Shown piece after piece: positions 44,125-53,100 of a stretch of 64,000 nucleotides of DNA; positions within the stretch are counted from its first letter, which is position 1; every line of letters begins with the position of its first letter. A program made the position numbers and the translations under genes. Source of the stretch: JAPOXK01 sp965220315 (lineage in GTDB: Bacteria > Chloroflexota > Dehalococcoidia > Bin125); the NCBI GenBank assembly GCA_965220315.1, contig CBDCPP010000002.1, positions 744,001 through 808,000 on the forward strand. Direction: 5' to 3'. The notes below the pieces were generated by a model. That model was not told where the DNA came from. It searched no databases and was given only the letters and a program-made list of their open reading frames with translations.

Positions 44125-44175
44125 TCAAGGGATACACACCCTTGACGTTAGTAACCTTCTTCGTTAGTATCTTTC
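44125..44175 (+). promoter_or_regulatory. higBA promoter and operator-like repeats
   Basis: TTGACG (44142-44147) and TAGTAT (44165-44170) are spaced 17 bp, a good sigma-70-type promoter. A 7-bp inverted repeat TCAAGGG/CCCTTGA (44125-44131, 44139-44145) overlaps the -35, and direct repeats GTTAGTAACCTTC/GTTAGTATCTTTC (44147-44159, 44163-44175) overlap the -10. The toxin GTG is at 44176 or 44179, so the mRNA is probably leaderless. HigA likely autorepresses here. Confidence 0.7.
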
Positions 44176-44457
44176 GTGGTGAACCGCTTTCGACATGAAG
44201 ACGCGCAACGGCTCTTCGCTGGCCAACCGGTCCGTCGCTTGCCGCCCGACATCCGGCGCCGGGCGCGCCTGCGACTGCAACGCGTGGTGGCGGCTGCGGC
44301 GCTTCACGACCTGCGGATGCCGCCCTCCCACCGGCTCGAAGCGCTGCGCGGCAACCGGGCGGGGCAGTACAGCATCCGCATCAACGATCAGTGGCGCGTG
44401 TGCTTCCTCTGGACAGACCAGGGCGCGATGGAGATCGAAGTCACGGATTACCATTAG
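44176..44457 (+). CDS. higB: HigB-type toxin (RelE/ParE superfamily)
   Basis: 93 residues, typical for HigB ribosome-dependent mRNA interferases. The family blocks are all present: LFAGQPVRRLP near the start, PPSHRLEALRG at about 50-60, and GQYSIRINDQWRVCF followed by EVTDYH at the end. GTG 44176 is immediately repeated as GTG 44179. It precedes higA by 9 bp in the order toxin-antitoxin, normal for higBA. Confidence 0.93.
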   Translation: MVNRFRHEDAQRLFAGQPVRRLPPDIRRRARLRLQRVVAAAALHDLRMPPSHRLEALRGNRAGQYSIRINDQWRVCFLWTDQGAMEIEVTDYH

Positions 44458-44466
44458 GAGAACCCC

Positions 44467-44757
44467 ATGATTGCTCCCGAACCGATCCACCCGGGCGAAC
44501 ATCTCGCGGAGATCATGCAGGAGCTGGGTATTACCCAGTACCGCTTGGCGAAGACGATCGGCGTCCCCCAGATCCGGATCCACGACATCGTCCATTGCCG
44601 CCGCTCGATCACGGCAGACACGGCGCTGCGCATCGGACAGGCCCTCGGGATGACGCCCGAATTCTGGCTGAACCTCCAGCGGATGTACGACTTGGACAAA
44701 GCCCGGGCGACGACCGACGTCAGCGCCATCGAACCCCTGGCCGAAGTCTCTGCCTAA
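44467..44757 (+). CDS. higA: HigA-type antitoxin (XRE family)
   Basis: 96 residues: EPIHPGEHLAEIMQELGIT, then a Cro/C1 helix-turn-helix (QYRLAKTIGVPQIRIHDIV) and the ALGMTPEFWLNLQ block that identifies the HigA/VapI family. It neutralises HigB and represses the operon. The RBS is AGGAG, 5 bp upstream. From 44758 to about 45259 no gene is supported. Confidence 0.93.
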   Translation: MIAPEPIHPGEHLAEIMQELGITQYRLAKTIGVPQIRIHDIVHCRRSITADTALRIGQALGMTPEFWLNLQRMYDLDKARATTDVSAIEPLAEVSA

Positions 44758-45259
44758 AAGCAGCTGAGAACTTCCCCGGACAGACAAGAGGACGCACAGG
44801 CCACGGTAACGGCCTGGCTCCGGCGCTGCGGCACGGCTCAGCCGGACCACCGCACGGAGCTGGGTGCGGGCCGCCTCCGCATCAGCCAGAGCCTGGTTCT
44901 CGATGACCTTGTCGGCTTCCCCACAATCGTCTGGTTCGAGTCGGTCGGCGGTTCAGGAGCGGCTGACGCAGGTGGCTCGATTGGGACTGCGGGCGGCGGA
45001 GCGGTCTCCGTTGCTCCAGATGGCGCTCCGTCTTCCGCTGCGCCGCTGCAGGCGCCGCCAGGCTGCTCGCCAGCGCCAGCGCGAGGCCGACTGCCAGCAG
45101 GGGAGCCACCCGCCACCCGCCACCCGCTGTGCATGACCATGGCGCCCCCTCCAGCTGCTCTTGTCGAGCCTAACGTCGTCGCCATCAAGGGCGTTCCGCG
45201 AACCCCCGCTTGGCCGCGGCGACCTCCTTGGCGAAAACGAAGACGAGTCGCAACCCGGA

Positions 45260-45498
45260 GTTGACATTAATGGGGTAAGCGCGGCGCGCCGTCGCGTCCG
45301 GGTTGGTGGGGTGCGCCTCCACCGTCGTCTTCGGCATCGTCACGTGGTCCCCGAACCACAACGAGTGGTAATCCAGTCGCTCCGCCTGCTGTGCCACCTC
45401 CACCGGCCGCATCGGCTTGGCCGGCACGTTCTGCCAAAGCTATCCCTCCTCGTCGCGCATCCCCACACCAGGCGTCGGCAGGTACATCCCGATCGGCA
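45260..45498 (-). pseudogene. N-terminal fragment of an LLM oxidoreductase with an internal stop
   Basis: Minus-strand reading from ATG 45498 gives MPIGMYLPTPGVGMRDEEG, a TAG stop, then VEVAQQAERLDYHSLWFGDHV, the N-terminus of a luciferase-like protein resembling the gene at 42427. The match fades after about 80 residues and the barrel is missing. It lies directly downstream of the CaiB gene (1 bp), so was probably in its operon. Confidence 0.8.
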
Positions 45499-46725
45499 TT
45501 ACGCGATCACCCCGTCAATCATCATCTGCGCGATCCGTTCGTCGTCGTAGCCCAGCCGCTCCTTCAGCAGCTCGCCCGTGTGCTCCCCCAGCTCCGGTGC
45601 CGGCCGCTCAATGTTGGTCGGATGATTGCGAAACGCGACCGGGTGACTCGGCAACAGCTTCCGCCCCAGCGTCGGGTGCTCGTACTCCGTCAGGTAACCG
45701 TTCGCGATCACCGCCGGGTCGTTGGGAAGGTCACGGATGTGCTGCACCGGGTCGAAGATCAGGTCCGGCTCCGTCGACAGCCGCTGAAGCCAGACCGACC
45801 GCGGCTCTCCCTCGAACCGCTTCTGCAGCTCGACGATCAACGCGCGTCGCTCCGCGAACCGTCCCTCCGCGATCGCAAAGCGCGGATCGTCCAGCAGCCC
45901 CGGCAGATCCAGTGCCCGGCAGAGCGAGGGAAAGTCCCGCTCGATGTTCACGCAGGCGATGAAGATCCACTCCCCGTCCCCGCAGCGGTACAGGTTGAAC
46001 AGCGGATTGGCCGCGTCGTGCCGGTCGAAGCGCGGCCACTCCTCCATCCCTTGCAGCATGCTCGCCGCCACCGCCCAGTAAGAGAGCCAGATCGATCCCA
46101 TCATGTGCGATACCTCCACCTTCTCCCCAATCCCCGTGCGATCCCGCGCCGCCAGCGCCGCCACCACCCCGTAGGCCAGCATGTTCGCCCCCATGCAATC
46201 CGCCAGCGCCAGGCTGTGCCAGTTCGGCCCGTCCTGCGGACCCCCGTGCGTCCACATCAACCCCGACCGCGCCTGCCCCACCGGATCCAACGCCGGCCGC
46301 CCCGCGTCCGGCCCCTCGAACCCATGCCCGGACGCCGACGCGTAGATCAGCTTGGGGTTAATCTCCTTCAGCCGCTCGTAGCCGATGCCTAGCCGATCGA
46401 GCGCCCCCGGCCGAAAATTCTCCAGCACGACATCCACGTCGCGCACCAGCTCCAGCAGCACCGCTTTCCCCACTTCCGTGGACAGGTCCAGCGCCATGCC
46501 TCGCTTGTTGCGGTTCATCGCCTCGAACATCAACGACCGCCCGTCCTCCAGAGTCATGTCGAACCCAGCGTTCGATACGAGATTCCGGCCGCTGTCAGGC
46601 CGCCGCGGATTCTCGATCTTCACCACGTCCGCCCCCAGGTCGCCCAGCATCGCGCCTGCCAGCGGACCCAGCATCCATAGCGTCAGCTCAATCACCTTCA
46701 CACCGGCCAGCGGTCCCTTGCTCAT
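45499..46725 (-). CDS. Class III CoA-transferase (CaiB/BaiF family)
   Basis: 408 residues from ATG 46725 with GGGAGGG upstream. Family III features are LDLSTEVGKAVLLELVRDVDVVLENFRPG, ALADCMGANMLAYGVVAALAAR and the C-terminal PVAFRNHPTNI with APELGEHTGELL. The residue expected to be the catalytic Asp (in V-D-V/L-S) is Glu here: GEKVEVSHMMG. That could slow or alter transfer, or mark a different acceptor. It is divergent from the tandem CaiB gene (93-bp shared region). It would move CoA between carboxylic acids. Confidence 0.9.
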   Translation of the reverse strand: MSKGPLAGVKVIELTLWMLGPLAGAMLGDLGADVVKIENPRRPDSGRNLVSNAGFDMTLEDGRSLMFEAMNRNKRGMALDLSTEVGKAVLLELVRDVDVVLENFRPGALDRLGIGYERLKEINPKLIYASASGHGFEGPDAGRPALDPVGQARSGLMWTHGGPQDGPNWHSLALADCMGANMLAYGVVAALAARDRTGIGEKVEVSHMMGSIWLSYWAVAASMLQGMEEWPRFDRHDAANPLFNLYRCGDGEWIFIACVNIERDFPSLCRALDLPGLLDDPRFAIAEGRFAERRALIVELQKRFEGEPRSVWLQRLSTEPDLIFDPVQHIRDLPNDPAVIANGYLTEYEHPTLGRKLLPSHPVAFRNHPTNIERPAPELGEHTGELLKERLGYDDERIAQMMIDGVIA

Positions 46726-46818
46726 CGAACCCTCCCGATCCGTCCGACGCCCGATCCACCCAGCAAAGTCGTCGCCGATTCTAGGGGCCGCCCCGGACTC
46801 GACGATAGACTGCCCGCC

Positions 46819-49284
46819 ATGCTCCGCCCCTACACCGTCCTCGATCTGTGCGACCACCGCGGCGAGCTCGCCAGCATGGTTCTGGGCGACCTCGGCGCCG
46901 AGGTGATCAAGATTGAGCCCCGCCACGGTTCCAACAGCCGTCGTGTTGGCCCTTTCCTGGAGGACGCACCCGACGCAGAGCGCTCCCTCACCTACCTCGC
47001 TTACAACCGCAACAAGCGCTCCGTCACCCTCGACCTCGATGCCCCAGCCGACCGCGACCGTTTCCTCCAACTCGTCCGCCGCGCCGACTTCCTCTTCGAG
47101 TCCGAGACCTCCAACGCCACGTGCCCCACGGCATCCATGAATCAGCGCGGCCTCGGCTTCGATGCGCTCCGCGCCGTCAACCCGCGACTCGTCTACGTCG
47201 CTATCTCCGCCTTCGGGCTGGACGGGCCCTACGCGCCGCTCGCCGCCACCGACCTCACCATCGCCGCCATGGGTGGCCCCGTCTCCTTGCAAGGCGATCC
47301 CGACCGCGCTCCCGTCCGTCTCTCCGTCCCCCAAGTCTGGCGCCACGCTGCCGCCGAGGCGGCGGTCGGCGCGCTCACCGCCCACGCCCGCATGCTGCGC
47401 ACCGGACAGGCCCAGTTCGTCGACCTCTCCGCCCAATGCGCCATGGTTTGGACCATGCTCAACGCCATGGTCGCCTCCGCCATCCAAGGCTTCGACTTCG
47501 AGCGCCGCGGACCCCTCCTCCAGCTCAGCGTGCTCAACTACCCTCTCGTTCACGAGTGCGCCGACGGCTACGTCGTCGCCCGCCCCAACGGCTCCGTCAT
47601 GATCGGCGTTGTCGCCTCGCTCGTGGCGGAGGGCATCGTTCCTGGTCAGTGGCTCGAAGAAGACTGGGCCACCTACGACAAGCGCGCGCTGGACGGCGAC
47701 CCCGTCCGCCACACCAACGCCGCCCTGCTGAAGGCCCTGCGACGCTTCATGCGACGCCATACCAAGGCCGAGCTCTTCGACCTCGGCCTGCGGGGAGGCG
47801 TCACCTTCGCCCCCGTCAACACCGTCGCCGACGCCGTCGCCTTCCCCCAACTCCGGGCGCGCGACTACTGGCTCGATGCCCCCCTGCCCAACGGACGAAC
47901 CGCCCCCGTCCCCGGCCCCTTCGTCCGACCCTCCAAGACGCCGACCTCCGTCCGCTGCTGGGCCCCTTCCCTCGGCCAGCACAACGACGAAGTCCTTTCC
48001 GAAATCGCAGGGATTACCAACACCCCCCCACCTGCAACCGAGACACCGCCCACCCACCTCCCGAACAAGCCCTTCAGTGGATTAAAAGTTGTCGACCTCT
48101 CCTGGATCGGCGTCGGTCCCATCACCGCCAAGCACTTCGCCGACCACGGCGCCACCGTCGTCCACATCGAAACCGCAGACCCCCCCGACCGCCTCCGCCT
48201 CGGCGGCCCCTTCAAGGACGACCGGCCCGGCCTCAATCGGTCCCAGTTCTTCGGCGACTTCAATACCTCCAAACTTGGCCTCACCCTCGATCTCAAGAAC
48301 CCCGCCGCGCTCGGCGTCGCCAAACGTCTGATCGCCTGGGCCGATGTGTACCTCGAGAGCTTCACGCCCGGCACCGTCGACGACCTCGGCCTCGGCTACC
48401 AAGTCGCCCGGGAGCTCAACCCCTCCGTCCTCATGGCGAGCACTTGCCTCATGGGCCAAACCGGTCCCGCCGCCCGCTACGCCGGCTACGGCTTCCACGC
48501 CGGCGCCGTCGCCGGCTTTTACGAGGTCACCGGCTGGCCCGACCGCCCTCCCGACGGGCCATGGGTCGCCTACACGGACACCATCGCTCCGCGCTTCCTC
48601 GTCACGACCATCCTGGCTGCTCTCGACCATCGACGCCGCACCGGCGAAGGTCAGCACATCGACGCCGCCCAGCTGGAGATGGGCCTCCACTTCCTCACTC
48701 CCGAGCTCCTCGACTTCCACGTCAACGGCCGCGTCGCGACCCGCAATGGCAACCGCGCCCCGGACATGGCGCCGCACGGCGTTTACCCATGCGCCGGAGA
48801 CGACCAGTGGTGCGCCATCGCCGTCGCCGACGACGCACGCTGGCATGCCCTCCGCACCGCCATCGGCGACCCACCGTGGGCCGCCGATGCCTTGTACGAA
48901 ACCCTCGATGGCCGCCTCGCAGGCCAAGACACCATCGACGCGCACATCGCCGACTGGACCCGTACTCAGCCCCCCGCCGCCGTCATGGATCAGCTGCAAG
49001 CGCACGACGTCGCCGCCGGCGTCGTCCAGCGAAGTAGCGACCTCCTGCGCGACCCCCAACTCGCGCACCGCGGCTTCCATCGCTACCTGGATCACCCCGA
49101 GATGGGCTGCGTCCCCTACAGCGGCCACCAGTTCCGCATCAGCGATTCCAAGCGCGGGTACGAGAGCGGCCCGCGCTTCCCTGCCCCCTGCCTCGGACAG
49201 CACAGCCGTGAGGTCATGCGCGATCTCCTCCGCATGTCCGCCGCAGAGATCGACGCTGTTTACGCGGCAGGCGCCATCACCTAG
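46819..49284 (+). CDS. Tandem (two-domain) CaiB/BaiF CoA-transferase
   Basis: 821 residues: two complete family III modules in one chain, residues 1-400 and about 420-821. Each begins with a LGDLGAEVIKIE- or FADHGATVVHIE-type strand and has its catalytic Asp (QFVDLSAQ; QHIDAAQLEMG). Class III enzymes work as interlocked dimers, so this chain may be a covalent heterodimer. CoA transfer to a carboxylate is inferred; the substrate is unknown. Start ATG 46819 is divergent from the single-domain paralogue. The gene ends 4 bp past the stop of a minus-strand ORF joined to recombinase copy 2. Confidence 0.9.
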   Translation: MLRPYTVLDLCDHRGELASMVLGDLGAEVIKIEPRHGSNSRRVGPFLEDAPDAERSLTYLAYNRNKRSVTLDLDAPADRDRFLQLVRRADFLFESETSNATCPTASMNQRGLGFDALRAVNPRLVYVAISAFGLDGPYAPLAATDLTIAAMGGPVSLQGDPDRAPVRLSVPQVWRHAAAEAAVGALTAHARMLRTGQAQFVDLSAQCAMVWTMLNAMVASAIQGFDFERRGPLLQLSVLNYPLVHECADGYVVARPNGSVMIGVVASLVAEGIVPGQWLEEDWATYDKRALDGDPVRHTNAALLKALRRFMRRHTKAELFDLGLRGGVTFAPVNTVADAVAFPQLRARDYWLDAPLPNGRTAPVPGPFVRPSKTPTSVRCWAPSLGQHNDEVLSEIAGITNTPPPATETPPTHLPNKPFSGLKVVDLSWIGVGPITAKHFADHGATVVHIETADPPDRLRLGGPFKDDRPGLNRSQFFGDFNTSKLGLTLDLKNPAALGVAKRLIAWADVYLESFTPGTVDDLGLGYQVARELNPSVLMASTCLMGQTGPAARYAGYGFHAGAVAGFYEVTGWPDRPPDGPWVAYTDTIAPRFLVTTILAALDHRRRTGEGQHIDAAQLEMGLHFLTPELLDFHVNGRVATRNGNRAPDMAPHGVYPCAGDDQWCAIAVADDARWHALRTAIGDPPWAADALYETLDGRLAGQDTIDAHIADWTRTQPPAAVMDQLQAHDVAAGVVQRSSDLLRDPQLAHRGFHRYLDHPEMGCVPYSGHQFRISDSKRGYESGPRFPAPCLGQHSREVMRDLLRMSAAEIDAVYAAGAIT

Positions 49285-49466
49285 TCAGTCAGCCTCTCGA
49301 GATCGGACTCACCGAATTGCATGGCGATCCATGCGTCCGTGTCCGGGTCCTGGAGGACCAGCCCATAGCCGCGATCCTCAGACATCCCGGCGCAGCGACC
49401 GGCGAAGGGCACGATGCGGTCCTGGCCCCCTTCCCTTGCCGCACGAGCAGCTGGCGCTCCGTCCAC
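49281..49466 (-). other. C-terminal coding fragment fused to recombinase copy 2
   Basis: After the recombinase segment VPFAGRCAG, the frame continues into a short unrelated sequence with YGLVLQDPDTDAWIAM and ends at 49281, overlapping the stop of the tandem CaiB gene. It looks like the last ~33 residues of a small native protein into which the recombinase copy was joined. No family recognised. Confidence 0.35.
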
Positions 49467-49960
49467 GAGCAGTCCCCCAGGTCCAAGTGGGCCACCTCGG
49501 CACAGCGGATGCCGGTGTCCAGCAGCGTGAGGAGGATCGCCCGATCACGGCGGCCCGTGGGGGTGGCGGGGTCGCAGCCCGCGAGCAACCGGGCGATCTC
49601 GACGGGCGCCAAGGGCGGCACGATCGTCTGGGGCAACCGCACGTTGCGGAGCCCGCGGAAAGGATCGTTGGCGGTGTGACCGGCGGCGCGCAGCCAAGTG
49701 CTGAAGCAGCGCACCTCACGGAAGTAACGGTGGCGGGTGGCGGGGCGATGGGCGGCGAAGCGGGCGAGGTAGGCGATGACGTGGTCGGGGCGGAGACGGA
49801 CGGGGTCCAGCGGGGCCCCGTCCTCCTGGAGGCAGCGCTGGAAGCGCGTGAGCGTCTCGCGGTAGGCGGCGATCGTATGGGGCGACTGCCCTCGACGGCA
49901 CAGCGGGCCAGGTATGTTTCAGGGAGGGCGGGGCAACGGGCCGGAAGGGTGAGACTTGAT
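49385..49960 (-). pseudogene. Tyrosine recombinase, copy 2, truncated
   Basis: Homologous to 58282-59218 from the YLARCAVEG region to VPFAGRCA, but it loses frame near 49885 and again near 49430. The catalytic C-terminal half (HRFRHTF, LLGH, Tyr) is missing entirely. It lies directly downstream of the DruE-like gene and in the same orientation, 8.9 kb from copy 3, so the defence module is sandwiched between two copies. Confidence 0.85.
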
Positions 49961-50143
49961 GATTCGGGGGTTTGGTTGCGGAGCGCTTCCCTATTGGGAT
50001 AGCAGCATGGAGATCCGTCGCCCAGTCCGAACTGCATCGACGGATCATTGCAAGCACATGCTTGGAGCGGGTTCGGTCGGGTGCGTCAGTCGACAGCGGG
50101 GAGGTAAGTCTCGACGAGGGTGAGCAGAAAGTGACGCGAAGGC

Positions 50144-53100
50144 CTATTGGTCTCCTCGCTTCCCTCGCCGAGCTCGTGCAGCTTCCCGGCGCGCCGCGAT
50201 TGAATTCGCTACGAGTGACGGCCCGACAGCCTTCTCTCCGGAGTCCGCGCTTGACTTCCCAAGCGGGGTGCCGTTCAAGAGAGCTACGAGTGAGTCGTGG
50301 GCTCTCCGACGGTCAACCTGGTCGGGCAGCTGGTACTGGCTCTCGTAAGAGACAATGCAATCGAGGCAGCCGATTGAGCAGCGAACGTGGTGTTCTTCGC
50401 TGACGAAGAGGCGCTTGATCGTGGCTTCAAGCCACGGCCGGCCAAGATCCAACAGTTCACTGACGTGACCCGCGCCTCCCGATACGTCGTCGTAGAAAAG
50501 GAGTCGCCAAGTCCGAGGTCCCGTTGGCTGAGGAATGACCGCGAGCTCTCGAGCGTCGACGAGCAGGAGTTGCGCTCCCGCGTGTCGGGCGGCGAGCCCG
50601 ATAGCAGTCAACGTCACCTTGTCCTTGCTCAACTGCGGATCGGCGAGCCGGAAGTCCACAGAGAGGGTGTCTGTGGACTCCTCGGCCGCGAGGGACTGAT
50701 GGCGCGCTATCTGCGGGTCGCCGTCCGACCAACAATGCCGACCTCGCCGCGGTGCGTTCAGAGGACTGTGCATCTCGAACTGTGACGGCAGATACATGGC
50801 ACCTGAGCCGCGTGGGCTTTTCTCCGAGTCCGCGTATCCACAGCGTAGACATACTGCGAATCCTGCCTCGTTCTCGCCCCGGTTCGTGACGATTAGGCGG
50901 GCGCCCTCGTGGAGTTCCGCTTGTGCCCCAGCCACCTGCGCGAAGTCGTCGACGGCGGCTTCTGCGAGTGGTGCGGGGACGTAGTGTTCGCGAATCAACT
51001 GCGGGAGCAGATCCGACTCGCCGATAGCCTCGGAACTGCGAGCACGGGCCATGGGTTCCCAGGCGGCCGTCGAGAAACCGAATCGCACCATAAGGAGGTC
51101 TTCGGGAGAGGTGGTCGCGGACTCGCCGCAGAATTCACAGCGGGGGTTCGTTGATGGGACGGGCACTGAGAACCGGTGTTCGTTTCCACAGGTGTGGAGC
51201 GCGCGCCGCTCGCCGATCGCAGTGTTCAGCTGCTCGCCAGTCCAGTGCTTCAGCACTCCGCGTGAGTGTGCTTCCCTGCCACCCACGATGACACGGGAGC
51301 CCGGAACGTACTCCCTGAGCGCAAGTGCTCCAGACCGCTGCAGATCGAAGCGGTCCTCGGTGCGGATCTCCTGCGAATCGTTGGATTGGACGCGCAATGC
51401 GAGCAACCCGATCGGAAATCCATAGCGAGGAAGGAACTGCTCGTTGGCCAGCTGTTCGATCACCGTTGTTTCGTAAAGAAGGTTTGCCTGGTATCGGACG
51501 AAGTTAGCCTCGCGGGTGGTGTCCGCACGTTCCCAGGCCTTCAGATAGTGCGTGTACTCCTCGCGCCACGCTTTGGTCGCAGCCTCGAAGCGCGTCCGCA
51601 CAGCGTCGCATAAGCTTGGCCAGTCCCGAAGCATTTCCGCGACTCCCGTCTCGCGAGCAATGGTTTTCAGATCGAGTCCTACAGGATCGGTTGGCTGTGA
51701 TCGCAACCAGGTCAGGTAGTCGATGAATCGCGTGCCAAGCGACTTGTCGGTTGCCTGGTCCCACCACACAAGGCGGGCGGCGTCGGCATCGCCGAGTTCG
51801 CTCGGAGTTGCCTCACGATGCGCGGGGCGGGGTAACGCGCTACTCGTCCACCTCTGCACAGCTGGCTGGCCGTCGAACTGTCCCATGCGTCCGAACGCCA
51901 GCATTGCTCCCCGCGCCCGTTGACCTGGGAGGGCGAGGCGCATGAAGTGGCCGAGCAAGTGCGCGTGCAGGTGACGCTCTCCGATCCGGCGGCGATGCAA
52001 GATCACGGATGGTGGTGGGAGCGCTCGGCCGAGATATTTGTCGAACACGGAGAAGACCTCACGGTCGAATGGTTGGTTTCTCGTGTATGTCACGGCGATC
52101 GCGGATCCGCGCGCACGTCTCCCGGCACGACCGGCACGCTGCCGATAGCGGGCATTGTTTGGTGGAACGTTCGACATCATCACCGCCTCGAGTCCACCAA
52201 TGTCGACGCCCAGCTCCATCGTCGTACTGGAACTGAGGACATTGCGAACTCCGCGCTCAAACAGGGCCTGAAGTCGCCGCGTCTCCGGCGCCGCCAGCTG
52301 TGCCGAGTGCTCTGCGGCCCAAAGTCCCATGCGGAGGGCTCGACTGTTGCTAAGTTCAGAGCGGCGCCTAGCGAATCTCGCATCCCTATCCAGGGTCGTC
52401 GCGGCGATCGGTGTCAGGCTGACCGCACCAGTGGCGGGATGAAGACTGCGTGGAGCCGAAGAGACGATCTGTCCAGTTTCCTTATCCATCCACAAGCGGT
52501 CGGCACGACGCATCGCGAGAGCCGTGAGCTTGATCCGGATCCCGTCCGATACGCGGCCGTCACGGTCCACGTGTCGTTCCGTTTCAAGCCAGTCCCACCC
52601 GTGTCCGCCGTGACCTCCGGCCCTTGCGACCAACTGGTGGAAGATATCGTCAAGGAATCGAGGCGCCAGGTCCGGTGCTCGTGAAGCGGATTCCCCCGCT
52701 TCGATGAGTAGGGTCGTGGCGAATCGCCGCCGCTGCTGACGCTCGGTGGCGCCGATGAACGGTTCCGTGCGGCGGTCTGCGGTTCCGCGCTCAATGGAGA
52801 ACTTCCCGATCGGTGCGCGCTGTATCCCGTAGGCCTCGTCATCTTCGTACGAACCGAGCGTCACAACTCCTGAGCGGCGGAGGGAGTCGAGAAGAGCGGA
52901 GATCACACTGGGCCATACCTCCGCGAGCGTGGTCACGATTCCAGGCCCGAGGATGCCTGACAGACTATCCGGGACTGCGAGGCCGTCGAGCCCGGGATAG
53001 ATAACCGATAAGAGGCCAAGCGTTTCGAGGTTTGGCAGCGTTCGGCCAGGTGCGAGGAACTCGCGGCCGATGAGCATCGGTAGTTGTGATTGGATGTGCC

